Shown piece after piece: positions 50,887 to 60,997 of a stretch of DNA of 64,000 nt (the first letter of the stretch is position 1; each line of letters opens with the position of its first letter). The notes beneath the pieces are model-generated. The model was given only the letters and a program-made list of their open reading frames with translations, searched no databases and was not told the origin of the DNA. The translations under genes were made by a program, and so were the position numbers. Source of the stretch: Citrobacter freundii (lineage in GTDB: Bacteria; Pseudomonadota; Gammaproteobacteria; Enterobacterales; Enterobacteriaceae); assembly GCF_029717145.1 (NCBI RefSeq), contig NZ_CP099222.1, positions 1,488,001-1,552,000 of the forward strand. Direction: 5' to 3'.

Positions 50887-53523
50887 ATGAGCGACCTTGC
50901 GAGAGAAATTACACCGGTCAACATTGAGGAAGAGCTGAAGAGCTCGTATCTGGATTATGCGATGTCGGTCATTGTTGGCCGTGCGCTGCCGGACGTCCGA
51001 GATGGCCTGAAGCCGGTTCACCGTCGCGTACTTTACGCCATGAACGTATTGGGCAACGACTGGAATAAAGCCTATAAAAAATCTGCCCGTGTCGTTGGTG
51101 ACGTAATCGGTAAATACCACCCTCATGGTGATACCGCCGTTTACGACACCATTGTTCGTATGGCGCAGCCATTCTCCCTGCGTTACATGCTGGTGGATGG
51201 TCAGGGTAACTTTGGTTCTGTCGATGGCGACTCCGCCGCAGCGATGCGTTATACGGAAATCCGTATGTCGAAAATCGCCCACGAGCTGATGGCTGACCTG
51301 GAAAAAGAAACGGTTGATTTCGTCGATAACTATGACGGCACCGAACGCATTCCGGACGTCATGCCGACCAAAATTCCTAACCTGCTGGTGAACGGTTCGT
51401 CCGGTATCGCGGTAGGTATGGCGACCAACATTCCGCCGCACAACCTGACAGAAGTGATTAACGGCTGTCTGGCCTACATTGACGATGAAGACATCAGCAT
51501 TGAAGGGCTGATGGAACACATCCCAGGCCCGGACTTCCCGACCGCCGCGATCATCAACGGTCGTCGTGGTATTGAAGAAGCCTATCGTACTGGTCGCGGT
51601 AAAGTGTACATTCGCGCCCGCGCGGAAGTTGAAGCTGACGCGAAAACCGGTCGTGAAACCATCATCGTGCACGAAATTCCGTATCAGGTGAACAAAGCGC
51701 GCCTGATTGAGAAAATTGCCGAGTTGGTAAAAGACAAACGCGTTGAAGGCATCAGCGCGCTGCGTGACGAGTCTGATAAAGACGGTATGCGCATCGTGAT
51801 TGAAGTCAAACGTGACGCGGTCGGGGAAGTGGTTCTCAACAACCTTTACTCCCAGACCCAGCTGCAGGTTTCCTTCGGTATTAACATGGTTGCGCTGCAC
51901 CATGGTCAGCCGAAGATCATGAACCTGAAAGATATTATCGCTGCGTTTGTGCGTCACCGTCGTGAAGTGGTTACTCGCCGTACTATTTTTGAACTGCGTA
52001 AAGCCCGCGATCGCGCCCACATCCTTGAAGCGCTGGCGATTGCACTGGCCAACATCGATCCGATCATTGAACTGATCCGTCGTGCGCCGACCCCGGCTGA
52101 AGCAAAAGCCGGACTGGTTGCCCGTTCGTGGGAGCTGGGTAACGTATCGGCGATGCTGGAACGTGCCGGTGATAACGCTGCCCGTCCTGAATGGCTGGAA
52201 CCTGAGTTTGGCGTGCGTGACGGTCAGTACTACCTGACTGAACAGCAAGCCCAGGCAATTTTGGATCTGCGCTTGCAGAAACTGACCGGCCTTGAGCATG
52301 AAAAACTGCTCGACGAATACAAAGAGCTGCTGGAGCAGATCGCTGAATTGCTGCACATTTTGGGCAGCGCCGATCGCCTGATGGAAGTGATCCGTGAAGA
52401 GATGGAGCTGGTTCGCGAGCAGTTCGGTGATGAGCGTCGCACTGAAATCACCGCCAACAGCGCTGACATCAATATCGAAGATCTGATCACCCAGGAAGAT
52501 GTTGTCGTGACCTTGTCTCACCAGGGTTACGTTAAATATCAGCCGTTAACCGATTACGAAGCACAGCGTCGTGGCGGTAAGGGTAAATCAGCAGCACGTA
52601 TTAAAGAAGAAGACTTCATCGACCGCCTGCTGGTGGCCAACACCCACGACACGATCCTGTGCTTCTCCAGCCGTGGTCGTCTGTACTGGATGAAGGTCTA
52701 TCAGCTGCCGGAAGCGAGCCGTGGTGCGCGTGGACGTCCAATCGTCAACCTGCTGCCGCTGGAAGCCAACGAACGTATCACCGCGATTCTGCCGGTACGC
52801 GAGTACGAAGAGGGCGTGAACGTCTTTATGGCAACCGCTAGCGGTACCGTGAAGAAAACGGCGCTGACCGAGTTCAGCCGTCCACGTTCAGCCGGTATTA
52901 TTGCGGTTAACCTGAATGAAGGCGACGAGCTGATTGGCGTGGATCTGACCTCCGGGTCTGACGAAGCGATGCTGTTCTCTGCCGCGGGTAAAGTGGTGCG
53001 CTTCAAAGAAGACGCCGTTCGTGCGATGGGTCGTACTGCGACCGGCGTACGTGGTATCAAACTGGCGGGCGAAGACAAAGTCGTTTCTCTGATTATTCCA
53101 CGTGGCGAAGGCGCTATCCTGACCGTGACGCAAAACGGTTATGGTAAGCGTACTGCGGCAGAAGAGTATCCGACTAAGTCGCGTGCGACGCAGGGCGTTA
53201 TCTCCATCAAAGTCACCGAACGCAACGGTTCCGTTGTTGGCGCGGTGCAGGTGACCGATAGCGACCAGATCATGATGATCACCGATGCTGGTACGTTGGT
53301 GCGTACTCGCGTGTCGGAAATCAGCGTGGTTGGGCGTAACACCCAGGGCGTTATCCTCATCCGCACGGCGGATGATGAAAACGTGGTGGGTCTGCAACGT
53401 GTAGCTGAACCGGTTGATGACGAAGAACTGGATTCTATCGACGGAAGTGCTGCGGAAGGGGACGATGATATCGCGCCTGAAGCAGAAAGCGATGACGATG
53501 CGGCGGATGACGCAGAAGAGTAA
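50887..53523 (+). CDS. gyrA: DNA gyrase subunit A
   Basis: GyrA is the breakage-reunion subunit of gyrase. It has 878 residues. Catalytic Tyr122 ([10 protein letters not shown]) and the GyrA box QRRGGKGK start of the C-terminal wrapping domain are present, and the acidic tail ([10 protein letters not shown]) is typical. In the quinolone region residue 83 is Thr (codon ACC) where E. coli has Ser, and Asp87 is intact. Thr83 is the normal residue in C. freundii and some other enterics, so this is not a resistance mutation. Confidence 0.99.
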   Translation: MSDLAREITPVNIEEELKSSYLDYAMSVIVGRALPDVRDGLKPVHRRVLYAMNVLGNDWNKAYKKSARVVGDVIGKYHPHGDTAVYDTIVRMAQPFSLRYMLVDGQGNFGSVDGDSAAAMRYTEIRMSKIAHELMADLEKETVDFVDNYDGTERIPDVMPTKIPNLLVNGSSGIAVGMATNIPPHNLTEVINGCLAYIDDEDISIEGLMEHIPGPDFPTAAIINGRRGIEEAYRTGRGKVYIRARAEVEADAKTGRETIIVHEIPYQVNKARLIEKIAELVKDKRVEGISALRDESDKDGMRIVIEVKRDAVGEVVLNNLYSQTQLQVSFGINMVALHHGQPKIMNLKDIIAAFVRHRREVVTRRTIFELRKARDRAHILEALAIALANIDPIIELIRRAPTPAEAKAGLVARSWELGNVSAMLERAGDNAARPEWLEPEFGVRDGQYYLTEQQAQAILDLRLQKLTGLEHEKLLDEYKELLEQIAELLHILGSADRLMEVIREEMELVREQFGDERRTEITANSADINIEDLITQEDVVVTLSHQGYVKYQPLTDYEAQRRGGKGKSAARIKEEDFIDRLLVANTHDTILCFSSRGRLYWMKVYQLPEASRGARGRPIVNLLPLEANERITAILPVREYEEGVNVFMATASGTVKKTALTEFSRPRSAGIIAVNLNEGDELIGVDLTSGSDEAMLFSAAGKVVRFKEDAVRAMGRTATGVRGIKLAGEDKVVSLIIPRGEGAILTVTQNGYGKRTAAEEYPTKSRATQGVISIKVTERNGSVVGAVQVTDSDQIMMITDAGTLVRTRVSEISVVGRNTQGVILIRTADDENVVGLQRVAEPVDDEELDSIDGSAAEGDDDIAPEAESDDDAADDAEE

Positions 53524-53540
53524 TTAAGTCGTAATGAGAA

Positions 53541-53568
53541 GGGCCGGAGAAATCCGGCCCTTTTTTTT
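53541..53568 (+). terminator. Rho-independent terminator of gyrA
   Basis: An 8-bp stem GGGCCGGA/TCCGGCCC with loop GAAA is followed by eight T. Its last bases overlap the stop codon of the convergent atoB. Confidence 0.95.
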
Positions 53569-54751
53569 AGTTCATCCTTTCTACAATCATTGCAATCCCC
53601 TGACCGCCGCCGATGCACAGTGTAGCCAGTCCGAGGGTTTTATCCCGCGCTTGTAGCGCGTGAAGCAACGTGACCAGAATACGCGCCCCGCTGGCGCCGA
53701 TAGGGTGCCCAAGCGCGATTGCTCCGCCGTTGACATTCACCTTTTGTGCATCAAATCCCAGCGTTTTCCCTACTGCCAGAAACTGTGCGGCAAACGCCTC
53801 ATTGGCTTCAATCAGGTCGATATCAGACAATTGAAGCCCGCTCAGTTGCAGCACTTTTTGCGTCGCCGGAACCGGCCCCATGCCCATGATGGCGGGTGCG
53901 ACGCCGCCGCCGGCATAGGCTTTGATGCGCGCCAGCGGCTTCAGCCCAGCAGCCAGCGCCGCCGCTTCTTCCATGATTACCAGCGCGGCAGCACCGTCGT
54001 TGATCCCCGAAGCGTTACCGGCCGTGACGGTACCCGCTTTGTCGAAGGCCGGACGTAATGCGGCAAGGCCTTCCGCCGTAGAGTCGGCTTTGGGGAATTC
54101 ATCACGATCAAACATGATCGCTTTTTTCCGCGATACCACACTCACCGGGACGATCTCTGCCTCAAATGCGCCTGACTCTATTGCCGATACCGCTTTACGC
54201 TGCGACATCAGCGCCAGTTCATCCTGCATCTCCCGGCTAATGCCATACTCCTTGGCAACGTTTTCAGCGGTGATCCCCATATGGTAGCCATGCTCGGCGC
54301 AGATCAGACCGTCGCGCAGGATTACATCTGACAATTGTCCGTCCCCGAGGCGATATCCCCAGCGGGCTTTGGCGTCTAACAGATACGGTGCCTGGCTCAT
54401 GTTTTCCATGCCGCCGGCGACAATTGCCTGAGCTTGTCCGGCCTGGATTGCCTGAGCGGCAAGCGCCACGCTTTTGAGGCCCGAGCCGCACACTTTGTTG
54501 AGGGTAAAACCGCATACGGTGTCGGCGAGACCGCTTTTTAACAGCGCCTGGCGTGCAGGGTTCTGTCCTAAACCAGACTGCAGCACGTTGCCCATGATCA
54601 CCTCGTCAACCCGGAGTGGGTCAAGGCGGGCGCGCTCTAGGGCGGCTTTAATCACGGTTGCTCCGAGTTCGACGGCGCCGGTGGTGGCCAGTGAACCATT
54701 AAAGTTACCGATTGCGGTACGCGCCGCACTGACGATGACACAATTTTTCAT
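53567..54751 (-). CDS. atoB: Acetyl-CoA acetyltransferase AtoB (thiolase)
   Basis: AtoB cleaves acetoacetyl-CoA to two acetyl-CoA, the last step of acetoacetate use. The 394-residue thiolase has nucleophile Cys88 ([10 protein letters not shown]), the [10 protein letters not shown] motif with His349, and Cys379 (LCIGGGQG). It is the last gene of atoDAEB and ends against the gyrA terminator; the yfa genes found between atoB and gyrA in E. coli K-12 are absent. Confidence 0.97.
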   Translation of the reverse strand: MKNCVIVSAARTAIGNFNGSLATTGAVELGATVIKAALERARLDPLRVDEVIMGNVLQSGLGQNPARQALLKSGLADTVCGFTLNKVCGSGLKSVALAAQAIQAGQAQAIVAGGMENMSQAPYLLDAKARWGYRLGDGQLSDVILRDGLICAEHGYHMGITAENVAKEYGISREMQDELALMSQRKAVSAIESGAFEAEIVPVSVVSRKKAIMFDRDEFPKADSTAEGLAALRPAFDKAGTVTAGNASGINDGAAALVIMEEAAALAAGLKPLARIKAYAGGGVAPAIMGMGPVPATQKVLQLSGLQLSDIDLIEANEAFAAQFLAVGKTLGFDAQKVNVNGGAIALGHPIGASGARILVTLLHALQARDKTLGLATLCIGGGQGIAMIVERMN

Positions 54752-54781
54752 TTTTCTGTTCCCTTAAATAAGTGGTTGCCG

Positions 54782-56104
54782 TCAGAACAAGGTCAATCCA
54801 ATGACGAAAATGACGCCGGAGAAAAGCAGGGCGGTGATGCAGTAGCCCATAATGTCGCGCACGCCCAGCCCGGCGATAGCCAGCGCAGGTAATGCCCAGA
54901 ACGGTTGCGCCATGTTCATCCACTGCTCGCCGTAGGCGATGGCCATCACCGATTTACCCAGGTCGGCACCGAGCGCCTGCGCGGCAGGCAACACGAACGG
55001 TCCCTGAATAACCCAGTGTCCGCCACCTGATGGCACGGCAAAGTTAATCAGCGCGGAACTGAAGAAGGTCATTAATGGGAAGGTGTCTTTGTTGGCGACG
55101 TCGATGAAGAATTCGGTAATCAGCCCGCCGAGACCGGAATGCTCCATCATTAGTTGGATCCCGGCGTAGAAGGGGAACTGTACCAGGATCCCCGCGGTGC
55201 TGCGGGCGGCGGCGCTGACGGCACGCATATAGGCCATTGGCGTTTTGTGCAGCAGCAGACCGGCAATCATAAACATCAGGTTGACGGTGTTGATGGTGAG
55301 GTTGAAACCCTTGTCGGCGAAATACAGTGCCAGGTAAGCAATCCCCAGTCCGCCAATGATCAGCGTCAGAATACGGCTCTCTTCCAGACGCTCGGACGGC
55401 GGTGCGTCTGGCGGGAGTTTCTTCTGGAAATCATCTTCTTCCAGCAATAATTTTGGATCGATGCTGATCACATCAGACGGTTTCGGCGTCATCATGCGTG
55501 TGATGAACGGCATGACCACAATGAGCGCCAGAGTGATGAAAATATTGAAATCGGTAAACAGGGTGTCGCTGACCGGAATTAACCCGGCAACGTGCTCGAC
55601 CGGGTTGCCCGGCGTTGCTGCCAGCAACGGCATTGAGCCGGAGAAGCCGCCACCCCAGGTCAGAAAGCCGATGTAGGCGCAGGCAATCAGCAGCGGGTAG
55701 TCAGAGCCGGGTACCCGACGGGCGACTTCACGAGCAAACATCGCTCCCACCACCAGACCAAAGCCCCAGTTGATGACGCTGGCGACCGCGGCAAAGAATG
55801 TCACCAGCATAACGCCCTGTGTGGGGGTTTTAGCGGCTGAAGCGGCGGTGCGCAGCAGACTTTTAACCGGACCGGAGCTGGCCAGCGCGTGGCCGGTGAC
55901 GATGATCAGCGCCATCTGCATACCAAATGCCAGCAGATTCCAGAAGCCGTCTCCCCAGAACTTGACCATGCTGATCGGTGTTTGCGGCGTCAACCACAGC
56001 GCAATGGCGAACGTTATCAGCGTCAGCAGCATGGCGAAGATCAGCGGATCGGGCAGCCAGCGGCTGACGAAACGCGTCATAAAGCGTGACATACGGCCAA
56101 TCAT
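54782..56104 (-). CDS. atoE: Short-chain fatty acid transporter AtoE
   Basis: AtoE is a hydrophobic 440-residue protein of the short-chain fatty acid transporter family, with about ten membrane helices, that brings acetoacetate or butyrate into the cell. SGGGHWVIQGPFVLPAAQ and ACAYIGFLTWGGGFSGSMP are conserved segments. It overlaps atoA by 4 nt and precedes atoB by 30 bp. Confidence 0.96.
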   Translation of the reverse strand: MIGRMSRFMTRFVSRWLPDPLIFAMLLTLITFAIALWLTPQTPISMVKFWGDGFWNLLAFGMQMALIIVTGHALASSGPVKSLLRTAASAAKTPTQGVMLVTFFAAVASVINWGFGLVVGAMFAREVARRVPGSDYPLLIACAYIGFLTWGGGFSGSMPLLAATPGNPVEHVAGLIPVSDTLFTDFNIFITLALIVVMPFITRMMTPKPSDVISIDPKLLLEEDDFQKKLPPDAPPSERLEESRILTLIIGGLGIAYLALYFADKGFNLTINTVNLMFMIAGLLLHKTPMAYMRAVSAAARSTAGILVQFPFYAGIQLMMEHSGLGGLITEFFIDVANKDTFPLMTFFSSALINFAVPSGGGHWVIQGPFVLPAAQALGADLGKSVMAIAYGEQWMNMAQPFWALPALAIAGLGVRDIMGYCITALLFSGVIFVIGLTLF

Positions 56105-56751
56105 ACGTCACCTCGCAGGATGACTAGGTCGGTAGCGACAGCAAATTGTGCGTCGGTTTTCTCACGCAGGGCGGTGATATCGCAGCCTTCCGCGATTTCT
56201 GTCAGCCACATTTTACCGTCAATGAAGCGGAAAACGGCGAGTTCGGTGACCAGCATATGTACCGCGTGCTGGGCCGTCAGTGGCATGGTGCAATGGCGGA
56301 GAATTTTAGCCGCGCCATCTTTCGCACAATGTTCCATGGCGATAATGACTTTACGCGCGCCGGTGACCAGATCCATTGCGCCGCCCATGCCGGGCACCAT
56401 CTTACCGGGAACCACCCAGTTGGCGAGGTTAGCCTGTTCATCAACCTGCAACCCACCGAGGACACAGGCATCAACATGGCCGCCGCGAATTAACGCGAAT
56501 GACATGGCGCTATCAAACATTGCGGCACCGGGCAAAATACCACACGGTTGCCCACCGGCGTTGACCAGATCGGGATGGGCGGTGGTGACCGGACCCAACC
56601 CGAGAAAACCGTTCTCGGACTGCAAGGTAATGTGAATATCGGCTGGCAGGTAGTTGGCGACCATCGTCGGCAGACCGATACCTAAGTTCACCACGTCGCC
56701 GTCGCGAAGTTCTTGCGCCACGCGGCGCGCAATACGTTGTTTAGCATCCAT
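56101..56751 (-). CDS. atoA: Acetate CoA-transferase subunit beta AtoA
   Basis: AtoA is the beta subunit of acetoacetyl-CoA transferase, 216 residues. The beta-subunit motif SENGFLGLGP contains the glutamate that forms the thioester intermediate. With AtoD it moves CoA from acetyl-CoA to acetoacetate. It starts 2 bp after the atoD stop and overlaps atoE by 4 nt. Confidence 0.97.
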   Translation of the reverse strand: MDAKQRIARRVAQELRDGDVVNLGIGLPTMVANYLPADIHITLQSENGFLGLGPVTTAHPDLVNAGGQPCGILPGAAMFDSAMSFALIRGGHVDACVLGGLQVDEQANLANWVVPGKMVPGMGGAMDLVTGARKVIIAMEHCAKDGAAKILRHCTMPLTAQHAVHMLVTELAVFRFIDGKMWLTEIAEGCDITALREKTDAQFAVATDLVILRGDV

Positions 56752-56753
56752 AA

Positions 56754-57413
56754 TCAGGCCTCCAGAGGGGAAATGATGTGGTCGATAACGGCGCCGGGGG
56801 TGATTATCTGGTCAGGGAGAAGCTCACCTATTTCGACCATTTCATCCGGCTCCACCAGCGTGAGGTCGGCGGCAAGGGCGATCAGTGGGTTGAAATTGCG
56901 CGCGCTGAGTTGATAGGTGAGGTTGCCAAGCATGTCTGCGCGGTGCGCACGAATCAGCGCCAGATCTGCACGCAACGGGCGTTCAAGCAGCCAGGTTTTG
57001 CCATCAAGCGTCAGGGTCTGCTTGCCGTCTTCGACAATGGTGCCGACGCCGGTAGGTGTCAGAAAACCGCCAAGCCCCGCGCCGCCGCAGCGGATTTGCT
57101 CTATCAGGGTACCTTGCGGCACCAGTTGAACCTCCATTTCACCGGCAATCATGCGTCGACCGGTTTCAGGATTGGTGCCAATGTGCGAAGCAATCACTTT
57201 GCTCACACGGCCATTGACGATCAGTGGCCCGATCCCGGTATCGACAAAGGCGGTATCGTTAGCGATAAGTGTCAGGTCTCTGACGCCGGACTCAAGTAAA
57301 GCTTCAACCAAACGGGGTGGGGTACCTACGCCCATAAAGCCCCCGACCATGATGGTCATGCCGTCGCGAAAGAAATGTGTAGCGTCTTGTAAGGTAAGAA
57401 GTTTTGTTTTCAT
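56754..57413 (-). CDS. atoD: Acetate CoA-transferase subunit alpha AtoD
   Basis: AtoD is the alpha subunit of the same transferase. The start [14 protein letters not shown] at 57413 gives 219 residues; the longer frame would begin at the sigma-54 transcription start. The alpha-subunit signature [18 protein letters not shown] is visible. It leads atoDAEB and sits downstream of a sigma-54 promoter and an AtoC palindrome. Confidence 0.97.
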   Translation of the reverse strand: MKTKLLTLQDATHFFRDGMTIMVGGFMGVGTPPRLVEALLESGVRDLTLIANDTAFVDTGIGPLIVNGRVSKVIASHIGTNPETGRRMIAGEMEVQLVPQGTLIEQIRCGGAGLGGFLTPTGVGTIVEDGKQTLTLDGKTWLLERPLRADLALIRAHRADMLGNLTYQLSARNFNPLIALAADLTLVEPDEMVEIGELLPDQIITPGAVIDHIISPLEA

Positions 57414-57457
57414 TCTATTTCCCTGTTGCCTGGTCCATTTTGGGTACATCAGGGAAT

Positions 57458-57473
57458 TGCAAGCGGGATGCCA
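57458..57473 (-). promoter_or_regulatory. Sigma-54 promoter of atoDAEB
   Basis: On the minus strand TGGCATC-N4-TTGCA matches the -24/-12 consensus TGGCACG-N4-TTGCA with two differences, and GG and GC are at the right spacing. The implied start is near 57446, about 33 bp before atoD. AtoC is a sigma-54 activator, so the pairing is expected. Confidence 0.88.
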
Positions 57474-57557
57474 GAATGGTGAAATAGAAAGGAATATCGT
57501 TAATTCATTGAATTTGTAGGGTTATTTGTTCTCAGGCTATGTGATAGTGATGGGGGG

Positions 57558-57598
57558 GCTATGCAGAGTTTTGCGCAGTGTGCAAAATTCTGCATAGC
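57558..57598. promoter_or_regulatory. AtoC binding palindrome
   Basis: Two arms, GCTATGCAGAGTTTTGCGCA (57558-57577) and TGCAAAATTCTGCATAGC (57581-57598), are near-perfect inverted copies separated by GTG. E. coli has a pair of such 20-bp sites as the AtoC enhancer. It lies about 85 bp upstream of the sigma-54 promoter and 11 bp after the atoC stop. Confidence 0.85.
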
Positions 57599-57609
57599 AA
57601 CTTTCTGTC

Positions 57610-58995
57610 TCAAACCCCTGTCGGGTCGATGTCATATTCTTGAAGTTTATACATCAGGGCGCGTCGGCTGATACCCAGCATCAGCGCCGTGCGGGTGCGG
57701 TTTCCGTCCTGTTGTTCAAGAACCTCCACGATGATCCGTTTTTCCTCGCGTTTAATTTCTTCTTTCAGGCTACGTTCCCCCGTTTGAGTGGGTTTTACTT
57801 CGGTTATTGCGCTGACGGGTGAACGGAACTGGTCGGGAAGATCGTCGGCAAAAATCACCGCGCCGGTGTTCATTACCACCGCGCGTTCAATCACATTGGA
57901 GAGTTCACGGATATTGCCCGGCCACGACCAGGCACTGAGGATCGACATTGCTGTTGGGTCGATATCGATGATATCGCGCTGATTCTCAGAACTGAATTTT
58001 TGTAAAAAATGGTTGGCCAGCAGGGCGATATCCTCCCGCCGCTCACGTAACGGTGGCAGCTGAAGGTGGATGACATTCAAACGATAAAACAGATCTTCGC
58101 GGAAAGTGCCTGCTTTCACCATTGTTTGCAGGCTACGGTTGGTGGCGGCGATAATGCGGATATCGACGCGAATGGTTTGATGCCCGCCGATGCGTTCAAA
58201 TTCTCTTTCCTGCAAAATGCGCAGCAGCTTCGCCTGCAGGCCTGGTGGCATTTCGCCAATTTCATCAAGGAAAAGCGTACCCTGATGGGCGCGTTCGAAT
58301 AAACCCTGGCGTAGCGTTTGCGCCCCGGTAAACGCCCCCTTTTCATGACCGAACAGCTCGCTTTCCAGTAACGATTCCGGCAGGGCGGCGCAGTTGATTT
58401 TGATAAAAGGACCGTTGGCGCGTCTGCTGTTGTAGTGGATTGCCCGGGCGATCAGCTCTTTTCCGGTGCCGCTCTCACCGCTTACCAACACGCTGGCCTG
58501 CGAGAGGGTGATTTTCGCCGTATCTTTACAGATATCCTGCATTAGCGGGCTGTTGGTCAGGATATGCCCCCATTGCCAGCTGGTGCTCAGCGCTTTATGC
58601 AGGTTGCGGATCTCCTGCTTCATCGCCTGTAGCTGCAACGTGCGCTGGATAACCAGGTTAAGCTCATCCAGATCGAAAGGTTTGATCACGTAATCAAATG
58701 CGCCGCTGCGTAATGCTTCCACTGCCGTCTCAACTTCGGCGTAAGCGGTCATCAGAATGACGGGGATACGCGGCTGACACGTACGCATACGTTTCAGTGC
58801 CTCAATACCGTCCATGACCGGCATGCGAATGTCCATCAACACTACGTCAGGCTGCTTTTCGTTAAACAGCGCCAGGCCAGCCTCACCGTCGCAGGCGCTG
58901 TGCGTCTCATGTCCTTGTAGAGAAAACGCGGTAGTCAGCATACGGCAAACATTGGCTTCATCATCAACGATGAGAATACGGTAGGTGGTTTTCAT
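57610..58995 (-). CDS. atoC: Response regulator AtoC (sigma-54 activator, antizyme)
   Basis: AtoC activates atoDAEB in response to acetoacetate and has also been described as an ornithine decarboxylase antizyme. Its 461 residues hold a receiver (about 1-120, phospho-Asp55 in VVLMDIRMP), an AAA+ domain with Walker A GESGTGKE and the sigma-54 contact GAFTGA, and a Fis-type helix-turn-helix near the end (RTALMLGISRRALMYKL). It overlaps atoS by 4 nt. Confidence 0.97.
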   Translation of the reverse strand: MKTTYRILIVDDEANVCRMLTTAFSLQGHETHSACDGEAGLALFNEKQPDVVLMDIRMPVMDGIEALKRMRTCQPRIPVILMTAYAEVETAVEALRSGAFDYVIKPFDLDELNLVIQRTLQLQAMKQEIRNLHKALSTSWQWGHILTNSPLMQDICKDTAKITLSQASVLVSGESGTGKELIARAIHYNSRRANGPFIKINCAALPESLLESELFGHEKGAFTGAQTLRQGLFERAHQGTLFLDEIGEMPPGLQAKLLRILQEREFERIGGHQTIRVDIRIIAATNRSLQTMVKAGTFREDLFYRLNVIHLQLPPLRERREDIALLANHFLQKFSSENQRDIIDIDPTAMSILSAWSWPGNIRELSNVIERAVVMNTGAVIFADDLPDQFRSPVSAITEVKPTQTGERSLKEEIKREEKRIIVEVLEQQDGNRTRTALMLGISRRALMYKLQEYDIDPTGV

Positions 58996-60830
58996 TCTGA
59001 CGGGGTTTCCTGCGGATGAGTCGGTAAAATAAGGGTGAAGGTTGCACCGCAGCCCGGCATGCTGGCGACGCGAATATCGCCCTGATGGGCGTTAATAATC
59101 CGTTGGCTGAGGGCCAGACCAAGCCCTGTTCCCGAGGCTTTGGTGGTGAAGAACGGATCAAATATTTTTTTCTGCAGCGCAATATCGATGCCGCAGCCGT
59201 TATCCTCGATGGTCACTGCCTGTTGTGACGCCGTGTATTGCCAGGTACGGATCTTAATGTCACCGCGTGCGCTGATGGCTTGTACCGCGTTGATTAAAAT
59301 GTTGAGGATCACCTGCTTAAGTAACTCGCGATCGGCAACGATCGCCGGCAGGTTGGGGTGTAACTCCGTGGTAAAATTAATGCGCGCCTGAATACCAGCG
59401 GTTTGAACCAGGATCAGCGTTTCTGCAATCAGCGTATTGAGCTGTACCTGCTGCCATTTGCTGCGTCGCGGACGAGAAAAATCCAACAGTTGCTGAATGA
59501 CCCTGTTGATTGAGTCAATCTCGTTCAGCACCACGGATAAATATTCCTGATGCTCCGGCAAGGTCGTTTGTTGGCGGATAATCTGCACATAACCACGGAT
59601 TGCCGTCAGCGGATTTCTCACTTCATGAGCCACTCCGGCCATCAGTTCGCCGAGGGTGGCAAGCCGTTCAGTTTGTGCCAGTCGCCGCTGGGTCTCTTTA
59701 CGGGCGGTTAAATCGGAGAAGAAAACCAATGCGCCGATCAGTTCACCGTGTGCATTATGGATCCGGCTGGAAGTGACGCTTATCTCAATGACACGGTCGC
59801 GTCCGGGAAAGCTGACTTCCTGAGCGACATGTTCGGTACCATGTTCCAGCGTATCCAGCACTGGGCTGGAAAATGGGGTGTTGGAAAAAATCCTGGCATA
59901 AGGTTGCCCGACTAACTCATGCAACGTGTAACCGGTAATTTGTTCCGCTGCGGGGTTCATCGTGGTGACATCACCCTGTCTGTCGATAGCAATCACCCCG
60001 TCGGCGGCGTTTTCAATAATCAGATCGTTAAGGGTTTTGGTTTCCAGCAGCGTTTGCGCCAGCGCATTGACGCTGCGGCTAATTTGCCCCAGTTCGCCGG
60101 GCAATTCTGGCAGTCGGGTTGGCGTCTTTTGTCCCAGCGTTAACAGACCGTCGGTGATGATGTCGATATTGGCGCTGAGACGGCGGGAGAACAGCACGAT
60201 CAGCAGCAGGCTGATGAGCAGTCCTGCCGCCAGCACGGCGACGATTCTGACGTCCATTTTTCTCGCTTGCTGGCGAATATCTTCCGTCAGTTCATTGGCC
60301 CAGATATAGCCAATAACCTCACCATGACGTTTGATCGGTAGCATTGAATTAAGGATGTCGCCGCGCACCTGTTGGCCTGAGACGACGATGGCCGACTGGG
60401 TGCTCATCACGTCACGTCCTGGGTGGTCAGGTGAGATAGTGAGTCCCACATTGCCCTGATAAAGCGCAGAAGGGGAGTAGGTGATCACGGCATCGAGGGC
60501 TTTGTGGTAGTAGCCCGCGCCCACGCCGGGAAACGCCTGTGTGATGCGCTCGGTGATGGGACCCAGCGCCTGATTAAGCGCACGAATGCGCGCGTCACGC
60601 GGCAAATTTGCATAGTCGCTAAAACGATCGCCCAAGGCATCGTTTAGCAGGGCTAACACCGATGACAGTTTTTTCTCTTTTTCAGATAAGACTGCTGAAC
60701 GGCCTTCGGTTTCTACGATATAACCAATGGATATCGTCGGTACTGTCACCATCAGAATGGCCATCATGATCATTTGGTTGCGTAAACGTCGCGGGGTTAA
60801 ACGACGCGTCAGCCATTTCAGGTCGGGCAT
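58992..60830 (-). CDS. atoS: Sensor histidine kinase AtoS
   Basis: AtoS senses acetoacetate and phosphorylates AtoC. Its 612 residues begin with a membrane helix (about 18-38), a periplasmic loop, a second helix (about 187-209), a HAMP-like stretch, a PAS domain (about 260-370) and a kinase core with the H-box GVAHEVRNPLTAIRGY and G-box GTGLGLALSQRI. It is divergent from rcsC. Confidence 0.96.
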   Translation of the reverse strand: MPDLKWLTRRLTPRRLRNQMIMMAILMVTVPTISIGYIVETEGRSAVLSEKEKKLSSVLALLNDALGDRFSDYANLPRDARIRALNQALGPITERITQAFPGVGAGYYHKALDAVITYSPSALYQGNVGLTISPDHPGRDVMSTQSAIVVSGQQVRGDILNSMLPIKRHGEVIGYIWANELTEDIRQQARKMDVRIVAVLAAGLLISLLLIVLFSRRLSANIDIITDGLLTLGQKTPTRLPELPGELGQISRSVNALAQTLLETKTLNDLIIENAADGVIAIDRQGDVTTMNPAAEQITGYTLHELVGQPYARIFSNTPFSSPVLDTLEHGTEHVAQEVSFPGRDRVIEISVTSSRIHNAHGELIGALVFFSDLTARKETQRRLAQTERLATLGELMAGVAHEVRNPLTAIRGYVQIIRQQTTLPEHQEYLSVVLNEIDSINRVIQQLLDFSRPRRSKWQQVQLNTLIAETLILVQTAGIQARINFTTELHPNLPAIVADRELLKQVILNILINAVQAISARGDIKIRTWQYTASQQAVTIEDNGCGIDIALQKKIFDPFFTTKASGTGLGLALSQRIINAHQGDIRVASMPGCGATFTLILPTHPQETPSE

Positions 60831-60997
60831 TCTGACATCCGTACAAGGTATTTAAGTCAAACGACGATTATCAGGGGTTAAGATAATGTTTTCTCAGCGG
60901 TGTATCATATTCCCGTAAAGAGAGGGCATTGCGACGCCGGGCATTTACCGCTACCTTAACCACACTTATTCATACCCTGAGGCGGAGCTTCGCCCCT

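Noticed and set aside
51133-51135. GyrA residue 83 as a quinolone-resistance mutation
   Set aside because: Thr is the wild-type residue in C. freundii and some other enterics; resistance alleles there are typically Ile.
50836-52521. Open frame of 561 codons antisense to gyrA
   Set aside because: It mirrors the codon bias of gyrA, has no recognisable domain and covers the gyrA promoter. High-expression codon use often opens the antisense frame.
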